Part shown: in pieces, positions 1 to 6,401 of the stretch | Layout of the letters: each line of letters begins with the position of its first letter | Position numbering within the stretch: the first letter of the stretch is position 1 | NCBI GenBank assembly: GCA_017541105.1 | Contig: JAFXZS010000014.1 | Span: 1-37,255, forward strand | Length of the DNA stretch: 37,255 nucleotides | From: Clostridia bacterium | Lineage (GTDB): Bacteria; Bacillota; Clostridia; Christensenellales; Aristaeellaceae | Direction of reading: 5' to 3' | Program-made: the position numbers and the translations under genes | The notes under the pieces: model-generated | Databases searched by the model: none | Told to the model about the DNA's origin: nothing | Seen by the model: the letters and a program-made list of their open reading frames with translations, nothing else

Positions 1-36
1 CGCTCTCCGCGTGCGATTCCTTTCCTTTGCGCGTTT

Positions 37-58
37 CTTCTCTGTATCGTTTTCAAGG
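37..58 (-). promoter_or_regulatory. rRNA-operon-like leader element
   Basis: Read on the minus strand, 58 to 37 is CCTTGAAAACGATACAGAGA followed by AG. Bacillota rRNA leaders and spacers commonly carry a box of the form CTTTGAAAACT next to antitermination signals, and this resembles it. It lies about 40 bases inside the transcript expected from the promoter at 103-131, with no ORF between. A small stem (76-80 with 91-95) lies upstream of it. The inference is that a 16S rRNA gene or another stable-RNA operon starts beyond the left edge; the gene itself is not in the window. Confidence 0.45.
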
Positions 59-102
59 TTCGCTCCGCTCTTTCCCTCGCTTTCGTTCGGGCGAGCTTGT
101 GT

Positions 103-131
103 AGAATATCAAATCTGTTTCCGATTGTCAA
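103..131 (-). promoter_or_regulatory. Strong sigma-A promoter reading off the left edge
   Basis: Minus strand: TTGACA (131-126), a 17-base spacer and TATTCT (108-103). Directly upstream of the -35 lie A-rich tracts (about 132-165), like the UP elements of rRNA promoters. The 11-mer TGATATTCTAC around the -10 is identical to that of the rplU promoter at 20842-20870. It drives something to the left of base 1. Confidence 0.75.
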
Positions 132-180
132 GCACTTTTTTTTGCTTTTCTGAATCTTTTTTGATAATTTTCCATAAAGA

Positions 181-221
181 AAAACACTGACTGGTTTTCC
201 CTGCGTCCCGAGTCAGTGTTT
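181..221 (-). terminator. Intrinsic terminator after the 240-767 gene
   Basis: An 11-bp perfect stem (182-192 with 211-221, AAACACTGACT) with an 18-base loop is followed on the minus strand by a T-rich tail. It sits 19 bases after the stop of the membrane protein gene and insulates it from the promoter at 103-131. Confidence 0.75.
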
Positions 222-239
222 CTGATGGAATTCTTGGTA

Positions 240-767
240 CTATCTGGCCTTTTCGGTCATTGAACGGATTTTCCATTGTCCGTTTTCCCGGACCAGCTGA
301 ACGCTGTATTCCGCTTCCGGCCATTCCGGCGGATATACGCTCCCTCCGCCGGCCAGCACTTCGTCTGCTTTCAGCCCTTTCACCCGCCCGTCAATTCTCG
401 GAATCTGCTCCGAAATGTCTGCCCGTACGGAGTTGTCCCAGGGCCAGATCCACATAAATCCCATCTCAAGCCGGTGGTCAATTCCCCTGATATTGTAATC
501 GGCATAAGGAGAATTGCCCTGCCCTGCGGCTGAAAGCATTTCATCCTCGTCAAGGCAGTTCGCCTGAAAATACTTCTCCAGGTCTGAAGGATCCTCTGTG
601 ATCCCCATGATGTATTTTGCCCGTCCGGCCATGCCGTCCTTCAGAACTATCTGAATATTGGTCAGATTCATGGCATAGTAGAACACGGTGATCATCAGTC
701 CGAATATCAGGCAGATCACAAGAAGTCTGCCCGCTACATACCAGACTCCGCGCCGCAGATATTTCAT
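240..767 (-). CDS. Membrane-anchored protein of unknown function
   Basis: 175 residues, ATG preceded by an AAGGAGGG Shine-Dalgarno. Residues 11-34 form one strongly hydrophobic segment after a positively charged start (KYLRR), so the protein is probably a signal-anchored membrane protein with the remaining ~140 residues outside the cell. The outer part is acidic and aromatic-rich. Its end, where a strand with alternating hydrophobics leads into ENGQWKI, resembles the closing strands of NTF2-like or lumazine-binding-type domains, but that is only a fold guess. It follows the NYN-LOTUS gene by 34 bases and shares its transcript, ending at the terminator at 181-221. I do not recognise a family. 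Confidence 0.7.
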   Translation of the reverse strand: MKYLRRGVWYVAGRLLVICLIFGLMITVFYYAMNLTNIQIVLKDGMAGRAKYIMGITEDPSDLEKYFQANCLDEDEMLSAAGQGNSPYADYNIRGIDHRLEMGFMWIWPWDNSVRADISEQIPRIDGRVKGLKADEVLAGGGSVYPPEWPEAEYSVQLVRENGQWKIRSMTEKAR

Positions 768-801
768 GATTCTGCCCTCCTTTCCCTGAGATGGATGCTC
801 C

Positions 802-1791
802 CTACAGCAGTTTGATCAGCATGGTGTTCTGCTCATCCATTTCCACGACCACCAGGCCGTCCTTTTCGAGCTGTTTCATCACATCGGAAAAGCGCTTGAA
901 TCCGATGGCACGCTCATTGAAATCCGGATAGGCTGTAATGATGTCCGCCTTCAGAATGGAAGGGTTCACCCGCTCAAAACCGCCGTCCTTATAAGCCTTC
1001 AGCTGTGCGGCAAAAGCGTCTCTCCAGTTTTCCCGGGTCAGCTGGGGAATAATGTCTCCGTTATCCCCGCTGTTGGTAAGCCCAACCATCACATCAAAAT
1101 TGTCATTATGTACCCGCAGATCTCCGAACCGGTTGGCCAGTTTGAGCAGAAGTTTATAGAACGTAGCGCAGCCATAGGCCTTTTCATTGAAATCCGGCCG
1201 CAGGCGCAGCAGTGTCCCTTTCAGTTCACTGGCATAGATTTCATCCCGGTCCTGCTCTTCCAGGACTGTGGTCAGAAGCTTATTCAGCTCGCTTTCATCC
1301 GCCATTTCCTCGTTGCTGAAGGAGCTTTTTTGCTTCCTGGGTTTTTCCACATTTCGCTTGCCGACGCTTTCCAGAAACTGAAACTCGTTGCATGCGTTAA
1401 TAAATATGTTGCTGGCTGCCTCGCTGCGGCTGATCCCCAGCACGAACTTCCCCATGCTCTTGAGCCGCCCGACCAGCGGAACATAGTCGCTGTCACCGGA
1501 TACAATGCAGAAACTGTCTATCAGCTCGTTTTTGTACGCGACTTCCAGCGCGTCAATCACCAGCTGTATATCCGCATTGTTCTTCTGGCTGATTCCGTAG
1601 CGCAGGCTTGGCACAACAGTAAAAGTATTGCTCAGAAGCACTTCTTTCAGGTCGTCAAATTTGTCTGTATACCCATACACTTTGCCCAGTAAAATATCAC
1701 CGCGGATCTTGACTTTTTCCAGAATGCTTTTCAGCGTTGCCACTTTGGCACCGCAGTTTTCCAAATCCACAAACACCGCAAATCTGCTCAG
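802..1791 (-). CDS. NYN domain protein with two LOTUS/OST-HTH domains (LabA-like)
   Basis: A PIN-like NYN domain comes first: FVDLEN with the first acidic residue, NNADIQLVID, and SGDSDY carrying further metal-site acids. Two repeated OST-HTH/LOTUS-type modules follow, each with the pattern RPDFNEKAYG or YPDFNERAIG. NYN domains are usually metal-dependent RNases or RNA-processing proteins and LOTUS domains bind RNA, so a cytoplasmic RNA-directed enzyme is likely; the target is unknown. The start is unclear. The frame is closed by TAA just upstream of a GGGAAGAAGG Shine-Dalgarno, and there is no ATG or TTG. CTG at 1789-1791 is 8 bases from the SD and keeps the first strand (RFAVFVDLEN). GTG at 1776 is the nearest conventional start but is 23 bases from the SD and cuts that strand. 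Confidence 0.85.
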   Translation of the reverse strand: MSRFAVFVDLENCGAKVATLKSILEKVKIRGDILLGKVYGYTDKFDDLKEVLLSNTFTVVPSLRYGISQKNNADIQLVIDALEVAYKNELIDSFCIVSGDSDYVPLVGRLKSMGKFVLGISRSEAASNIFINACNEFQFLESVGKRNVEKPRKQKSSFSNEEMADESELNKLLTTVLEEQDRDEIYASELKGTLLRLRPDFNEKAYGCATFYKLLLKLANRFGDLRVHNDNFDVMVGLTNSGDNGDIIPQLTRENWRDAFAAQLKAYKDGGFERVNPSILKADIITAYPDFNERAIGFKRFSDVMKQLEKDGLVVVEMDEQNTMLIKLL

Positions 1792-1844
1792 ATTAAAAAC
1801 CTTCTTCCCTTATTGTTCCGGCAGAATAATCTGCCTTATCTTTT

Positions 1845-1874
1845 AGTATATCATTCTCTGAACCATTTTGCCAC
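1845..1874 (-). promoter_or_regulatory. Promoter for the NYN-LOTUS / membrane protein pair
   Basis: Minus strand: GTGGCA (1874-1869), 18-base spacer, extended -10 TGA-TATACT (-10 at 1850-1845). A GGCAGA-ATAA-TCTGCC inverted repeat at 1820-1835 falls at the very 5' end of the predicted mRNA, just before the Shine-Dalgarno. It could be an operator or an mRNA hairpin. The -35 is weak, so the -10 carries most of the support. Confidence 0.5.
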
Positions 1875-1921
1875 TTTTTCTTTCGGGGCCTGCTCCGCTC
1901 TTTCCCTTTTTCCGGGAAGTA

Positions 1922-1950
1922 TGGACAAAAGCGCATCGGCTCTGTACAAT
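1922..1950 (+). promoter_or_regulatory. Promoter of the glycosyltransferase pair
   Basis: TGGACA (1922-1927), 17-base spacer, TACAAT (1945-1950); each hexamer is one base from the sigma-A consensus. The expected start of transcription falls inside the palindrome at 1953-1972. Confidence 0.65.
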
Positions 1951-1952
1951 AT

Positions 1953-1972
1953 GGAACAGAAGGTTCTGTTCC
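1953..1972 (+). repeat. 20-bp perfect palindrome at the transcription start (candidate operator)
   Basis: Two 9-base arms, GGAACAGAA and TTCTGTTCC, separated by GG, begin 2 bases after the -10. The position over +1 is typical of a repressor site. The stem could also form in the mRNA just upstream of the Shine-Dalgarno at 1975-1981. The half-site contains GAAC/GTTC as in Bacillota LexA boxes, but the spacing differs, so I do not call it a LexA box. Confidence 0.55.
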
Positions 1973-1989
1973 GGAAGGAGGCCTGTCTG

Positions 1990-2760
1990 ATGGCGTCAGT
2001 TCTGTCTGCCTGCCTTGTGCTGTATCACTGCGGAGAAGAAATAGATTATGCCCTTCGGTGTATTCAGAATGCCGATATCGAGGTCACAGTCTATCTGTGT
2101 GATAATTCCCCGGAGGAGATTACTGCGGAAAGACTGACCTGGCTTTTCCCCGGTGTGATCGTTCTTCCTCAGCCGAAAAATGTAGGCTTCGGCCGCGCCA
2201 ATAATGCTGTGCTTCCGATGCTGGAAAGCAAGTACCATCTGATAATGAATCCCGATGTTTCCTTTGATCCGGCGCTGCTTCGCCGGATGGTTGTGTATAT
2301 GGATGAACACCCCAATATTGCGGTCCTGACGCCGCGGGTGCTCAATGAAGACGGTTCGGAACAATATCTCCCTAAGAAGCGTATTTCCGTACATTATCTT
2401 CTGGGGGGCCTGTTGGAAGGTTTCGGAGGCATTTTTGCCCGCTGGCGGAGAGATTTTACAATGGCGGACATGGATGTGCAGAAGCCGACACCCGTGGAAT
2501 TTGCAACAGGCTGCTTCCTGTTGATCCGGACGGATGTTTTCCGCCATCTGCAGGGGTTCGATCCCCGTTTCTTCCTGTATCAGGAAGATTCGGATCTGAG
2601 CCGCCGCGTTCTGGAGCAGCGTCTCGGCAGTATCATCTATCATCCTGATTTTTGTATTACACACCGCTGGTCCCGTGAGAACACTCGTACATTCCGCGGG
2701 AGGATACGGCAGATTTGCTCTGTCTGCAAGTATTTTCTGAAATGGGGGATTTCCTGGTGA
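1990..2760 (+). CDS. Family 2 glycosyltransferase, rhamnosyltransferase-like
   Basis: 256 residues from ATG 1990, chosen because AAGGAGG lies 8 bases upstream and the GT-A fold starts at once (SVLSACLVLYHC). The open frame extends to 1813, but that part contains the promoter. Visible GT2 features are a nucleotide-sugar site around LCDNSPEE (36-43), the metal-binding NPD at 87-89 (replacing DXD, as in rhamnosyltransferase-type GT2 enzymes), GCFLLIRTD, and GFDPRFFLYQED (189-200) carrying the likely catalytic acids. Family members add a sugar to a surface polysaccharide or wall glycan precursor on the cytoplasmic face. It is coupled by a GTGA overlap to the next glycosyltransferase. The sugar donor and acceptor cannot be told. 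Confidence 0.9.
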   Translation: MASVLSACLVLYHCGEEIDYALRCIQNADIEVTVYLCDNSPEEITAERLTWLFPGVIVLPQPKNVGFGRANNAVLPMLESKYHLIMNPDVSFDPALLRRMVVYMDEHPNIAVLTPRVLNEDGSEQYLPKKRISVHYLLGGLLEGFGGIFARWRRDFTMADMDVQKPTPVEFATGCFLLIRTDVFRHLQGFDPRFFLYQEDSDLSRRVLEQRLGSIIYHPDFCITHRWSRENTRTFRGRIRQICSVCKYFLKWGISW

Positions 2761-3689
2761 AAACAGCCGTGTTGCTGGCTGCATACAATGGAATCAAGAA
2801 TCTTCCGGCTCTTCTGGAATCGCTCGAAGCCCAGACGGATTCAGACTTCAGTGTCCTCATGCAGGATGACGGCTCAGAGGATGGCACACAGCAGCTTCTG
2901 GAAAGCTGGCGGGAAAAGGATTCCCGTTTCGTTTTCGGCGGGTTTCAGGGCAGGCACTTTGGCCCTGCGGGAAACTTCCTGTCCCTTCTCCGGCAAACAG
3001 ACGCGGATTATGCGCTGCTGTGCGATCAGGATGATCTATGGGCACCGGATAAAATCGGAACTCTGAAACACGCCATCATGGACGCTGCGTCTGTTTACGG
3101 GCCGCAGACACCGCTTCTTGTTCACTCCGACTGCAGCCTGATTGATGAAAAAGGCAGTATCATCGCTGACAGTTTTTTTCGCCATCAGGGATGGGATCCT
3201 GCTGCATTGTCTCTGAACCGTCTTCTGGTACAGAACAATGTCACAGGCTGCACCCTGATCATGAATCGGCCTCTGATTGATCTGGTATCCGCCTATGGCA
3301 AGGCAAAAGAGCTGTTCATGCATGACTGGTTCATCGCTCTGACAGCCGCTTCCTTCGGCCGGATTCTCTTTCTCCCCCAGCCGTTGACATTCTACCGGCA
3401 GCATGGGGACAATGCCGTCGGCGCCAGCAGGAAAGGGCTGGCCCGTCGGGGCCTTCAGGCCCTCAGCCGCCGGAAGGATGCCAGGCGTCGAATCCTCCTG
3501 ACCTACACCCACACGATGGTTTTTCGGAAACTGTATAAAGAAAAGCTTCCCCCCGAAGCAGACCGGATCACTTCCGAATACCTGGCCACCCGGCAGATGC
3601 CAAAGATCCGCCGGATGGTTGCGGTACGCCGTCTGGGCTGCACCATGCAAAGCCCGGTCACCCGAATGGGTCAGCTTCTCTTCGGCTGA
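2757..3689 (+). CDS. Family 2 glycosyltransferase
   Basis: 310 residues from GTG 2757, which overlaps the TGA of the previous gene and has GGGGGA 7 bases upstream. Starting here the protein begins with the usual GT2 strand (KTAVLLAAYNG). Motifs: MQDDGSEDGT at 35-44, metal-binding DQDD at 90-93 in a CDQDDLWAPDK context, and HDWF further on, as in rhamnan and O-antigen glycosyltransferases. There is no membrane segment. Translational coupling means the two transferases probably act successively on the same glycan. A short imperfect stem (3669-3693) and a T-rich stretch follow the gene, but no convincing terminator. An ATG at 2742 is an alternative start. Confidence 0.9.
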   Translation: MKTAVLLAAYNGIKNLPALLESLEAQTDSDFSVLMQDDGSEDGTQQLLESWREKDSRFVFGGFQGRHFGPAGNFLSLLRQTDADYALLCDQDDLWAPDKIGTLKHAIMDAASVYGPQTPLLVHSDCSLIDEKGSIIADSFFRHQGWDPAALSLNRLLVQNNVTGCTLIMNRPLIDLVSAYGKAKELFMHDWFIALTAASFGRILFLPQPLTFYRQHGDNAVGASRKGLARRGLQALSRRKDARRRILLTYTHTMVFRKLYKEKLPPEADRITSEYLATRQMPKIRRMVAVRRLGCTMQSPVTRMGQLLFG

Positions 3690-3720
3690 ACCCTCATTCC
3701 ATGCCTCTCTTTTTTCTTTC

Positions 3721-5889
3721 TTATTCTTTCAGTTCAAAGCTCTGTGTCAGTATCAGATGATCCGCGTATCCGGCAGAGATACGGAACTCCCCGGGTTCGG
3801 ATACTTCCCGGCACTCCGCGTTTACCAGGCGGAGCTGTTTTTCTGTGATCACGAATTCCACTTCCGCACGCTCTCCGGGTTTCAGCGCCACCTTGCGATA
3901 ATCAATCAGTTGCTGAACCGGGCGGACCACCGAAGCCACGGGATCCTGCAGGTACAGCTGGACCGCTTCCTTGCCGGCCCGCTGCCCCGCGTTCCGAAGA
4001 GTCACTGTCACGCGGATCTCCCCGTCCCTGTTCATGGATTTCTGATCCATGGTCAGGCTTTCATAGATGAAATCCGTGTAGCTCAGTCCGTACCCGAAGG
4101 AGTACAGGGGCAGGTTCGGCATATCCAGGTAACAGCTGGTAAAGGGGACGGAACGGCTGTCCGGCGGCGGTTTCGGCCTCCCTGTATTCGTTCGGTTGTA
4201 TGGCATGGGATATTGTCCCACGCTTCTGGGCAGTCCGGCGGACAGTTTGCCGCAGGGATTGGCTTCTCCCCAGAGCAGTCTGGCCAGAGCGTTCCCGCCC
4301 TCTGTACCCGGATACCACATTTCCAGCAGTGCCGGGGCAATGTCTGAAAGTTCCGTCAGCACCAGCGGCCGCCCGTTAAAGAGAACCACCGCCGTATGCG
4401 GATTCGCTGCGATCACTCTCCGTGCAAGTTCCATCTGCGGCCCCGGAAGCGACAGTTCTGCCCGGCTTCTTCCTTCCCCGCTGTAATTCTCCGGTTCTCC
4501 GACCGCCAGGATAACTGCGTCCGCTTTGCGCGCTGCTTCCACGGCTGCGTCGATACGGCTCCTGTCCGTATCCTCGAAGCAGGCACCGCAGCCTCTTTCA
4601 ATGTCCAGTCTGACCTCCGGCAGCAGGGCACGGATTCCCTCCGGGATCGTTACCGTATACTGTTCCGCACCGGGTCTCGACCAGAACCCGTTCAGCCTTT
4701 TTTCTTCCGCAAAAGGACCGATCAGCGCGATCCGTTTCACGTCACGGGAAAACGGAAGAATCCCCTCGTTTTTCAGCAATACCGCTGATTCCTCCGCCGC
4801 CCGGCGGGCTATCTCCCGATGTTCCCGGCAAAGGTACAGCTGTTTCTCCGCTTCTTCGTCTGCGCCGTGATAAGGGTTTTCAAACAGTCCCAGTTCATTT
4901 TTCAGATTCAGGACACGCAGGACAGCTTCGTTCAGTGCTTCCTCCGGCACGGTCCCTTCCCGCACAAGATCTGCCAGATGCAGATAATACGCATTCCGCA
5001 CCATATCGATATCGCAGCCTGCTTCCATTGACATGCGCACTGCATCCCTGAGATCCGAAGCGACACCATGGCTGACAAGTTCACCTACCGCGTTATAATC
5101 GCTGATAACCACGCCGTCAAATCCCCATTCTTCCCGGAGCACCTGATTCATCAGCCATTTGTTCGCTACAGAAGGGATCCCGTTCAGCGAATTGAAGGAT
5201 GGCATTACAAGCCGGACCCCCGCGTCCACACAGGCTTTATAGGCGGGAAAATACGTTTCCCGCAGCGTGCGTTCGGACAGTTCAACCGTATTGTAATCAC
5301 GTCCGGCTTCCCCGGCTCCGTAAGCGGCATAGTGCTTGACACAGCAGGCAACATTCTCCTTCCGGGACAGATCCTGCCCCTGCGTAACCCGGACCAGAGC
5401 AGCTCCCATCCGGCTGTTGATCAGCGGCTCCTCTGAATTTGTTTCCAGAATCCGGCCCCACCGGGCGTCTCTGGCGGTGTCCACCATGGGGTTGAAGGTC
5501 ACATGGACACCGCAGGCGGAAGACTCTTTCCGTGCCATATCCGCGCACTCCGCCAGCAATTCGTCGTCAAAAGTGCAGCCCATTGCCAGCGGGATCGGAT
5601 ATGTAGTACGCAGCCCGTGAATCACGTCCAGCATCAGCAGCAGGGGGATTTTGTTCGGATCCGCCGCCAGATGCATATCCTGCAGTTCTCTGGCCTGGCG
5701 GGCATCTTCAAAAGTCAGAAGGCTCCCCATCACCCTGCACAGCTCTTCTGCGGGCAGCAGTTCCCCATCCGGCCCTGTCATTTCCAGATTGTTCCGGATA
5801 AACTGGCTTGCATTGCATTGAACGAGCTGGCCGACCTTTTCCTCAATCGTCAGGCGCCCCAGAAGCTCCTGCAGTTCATGATCTGTCAT
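3721..5889 (-). CDS. Glycoside hydrolase family 3 beta-glucosidase
   Basis: 722 residues, BglX-like. It has the N-terminal GH3 barrel (about 10-330), the KH pair at 185-186, and nucleophile Asp264 in GVVISDYNAV. The alpha/beta sandwich (about 370-590) has the acid/base candidate in NYSGEGRSRAEL. A C-terminal fibronectin III-like domain (about 625-722) completes the usual architecture. There is no signal peptide, so it should act in the cytoplasm on imported beta-linked oligosaccharides. It stands alone: its own promoter lies at 5935-5963 and its end faces the glycosyltransferase pair. GH3 enzymes also include xylosidases and N-acetylglucosaminidases, but the SDY nucleophile context and long BglX form favour glucosidase or mixed specificity. 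Confidence 0.93.
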   Translation of the reverse strand: MTDHELQELLGRLTIEEKVGQLVQCNASQFIRNNLEMTGPDGELLPAEELCRVMGSLLTFEDARQARELQDMHLAADPNKIPLLLMLDVIHGLRTTYPIPLAMGCTFDDELLAECADMARKESSACGVHVTFNPMVDTARDARWGRILETNSEEPLINSRMGAALVRVTQGQDLSRKENVACCVKHYAAYGAGEAGRDYNTVELSERTLRETYFPAYKACVDAGVRLVMPSFNSLNGIPSVANKWLMNQVLREEWGFDGVVISDYNAVGELVSHGVASDLRDAVRMSMEAGCDIDMVRNAYYLHLADLVREGTVPEEALNEAVLRVLNLKNELGLFENPYHGADEEAEKQLYLCREHREIARRAAEESAVLLKNEGILPFSRDVKRIALIGPFAEEKRLNGFWSRPGAEQYTVTIPEGIRALLPEVRLDIERGCGACFEDTDRSRIDAAVEAARKADAVILAVGEPENYSGEGRSRAELSLPGPQMELARRVIAANPHTAVVLFNGRPLVLTELSDIAPALLEMWYPGTEGGNALARLLWGEANPCGKLSAGLPRSVGQYPMPYNRTNTGRPKPPPDSRSVPFTSCYLDMPNLPLYSFGYGLSYTDFIYESLTMDQKSMNRDGEIRVTVTLRNAGQRAGKEAVQLYLQDPVASVVRPVQQLIDYRKVALKPGERAEVEFVITEKQLRLVNAECREVSEPGEFRISAGYADHLILTQSFELKE

Positions 5890-5934
5890 GTTTTCCTCTT
5901 TGTCAAACTTTATTTCTATATACTATTGCCCGGC

Positions 5935-5963
5935 ATGATACTCATTTTATTCTTCACAGACAA
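5935..5963 (-). promoter_or_regulatory. Promoter of the GH3 gene
   Basis: Minus strand: TTGTCT (5963-5958), 17-base spacer, TATCAT (5940-5935). It is about 45 bases upstream of the ATG, with a short AT-rich leader. I see no CRE-like or other operator palindrome beside it. Confidence 0.6.
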
Positions 5964-6055
5964 TGAAAACCCTTTTTCAGCACGCTTTTTCCTTTCCCCG
6001 TCTTCTCCGGGATTCCGGGGCCTTCAAAAGCCATGAAAACCTTGCGAAAAAAAGC

Positions 6056-6084
6056 TTGCTTTTTCATATCATTTGTGATAGAGT
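6056..6084 (+). promoter_or_regulatory. Promoter of rpmB
   Basis: TTGCTT (6056-6061), 17-base spacer, TAGAGT (6079-6084), 44 bases before the rpmB start. An A5-G/C-T5 inverted repeat overlaps the -35. The remainder of 5890-6128 holds only the two divergent promoters. Confidence 0.45.
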
Positions 6085-6128
6085 AGACAAGCTTGATGTG
6101 TAACACTCCAGTAAGGAGGGGGATTTCC

Positions 6129-6341
6129 ATGGGTAAGTACTGTGAGATTTGCGAAAAGGGCACGCTGAACGGCAACAACGTCAGCCATTCCAACCGCAAG
6201 AGCCATCGGATCTGGGCTCCCAATGTGCAGAGCGTTCGCGTGATGGTGAACGGAGCTGCCCGGCGGATGAATGTTTGCACCCGCTGCCTCCGCAGCGGCA
6301 ACGTGCAGCGCGCTTTGCCCAAGATTCACGAAGAGGCCTGA
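6129..6341 (+). CDS. rpmB: 50S ribosomal protein L28 (zinc-type)
   Basis: 70 residues from ATG 6129, with AAGGAGG upstream. The CEIC pair near the start and the CTRC pair near residue 55 are the zinc-ribbon cysteines of the C+ form of L28. The middle has the usual SHSNRKSHRIW and PNVQSVRV stretches. It is a single-gene transcript between its own promoter and the terminator at 6359. L28 often sits alone in Bacillota. Confidence 0.95.
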   Translation: MGKYCEICEKGTLNGNNVSHSNRKSHRIWAPNVQSVRVMVNGAARRMNVCTRCLRSGNVQRALPKIHEEA

Positions 6342-6358
6342 TTGCAGCCGAATGAATC

Positions 6359-6385
6359 GCGGCGTGAGAATTCACGCCGCTTTTC
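6359..6385 (+). terminator. Terminator of rpmB
   Basis: A perfect 9-bp GC-rich stem (GCGGCGTGA, 6359-6367, with 6372-6380) and a 4-base loop are followed by TTTTCGTTT. It also separates rpmB from the convergent ABC transporter gene. Confidence 0.9.
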
Positions 6386-6401
6386 GTTTGTCTGCACACT
6401 G

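Noticed and set aside
1813-1989. Longer N-terminus for the first glycosyltransferase
   Set aside because: The extra 59 codons contain the promoter and palindrome, and the SD sits before ATG 1990, where the GT-A fold begins.
3669-3720. Terminator after the glycosyltransferase pair
   Set aside because: The stem has a bulge and the T-rich stretch starts too far downstream to be convincing.
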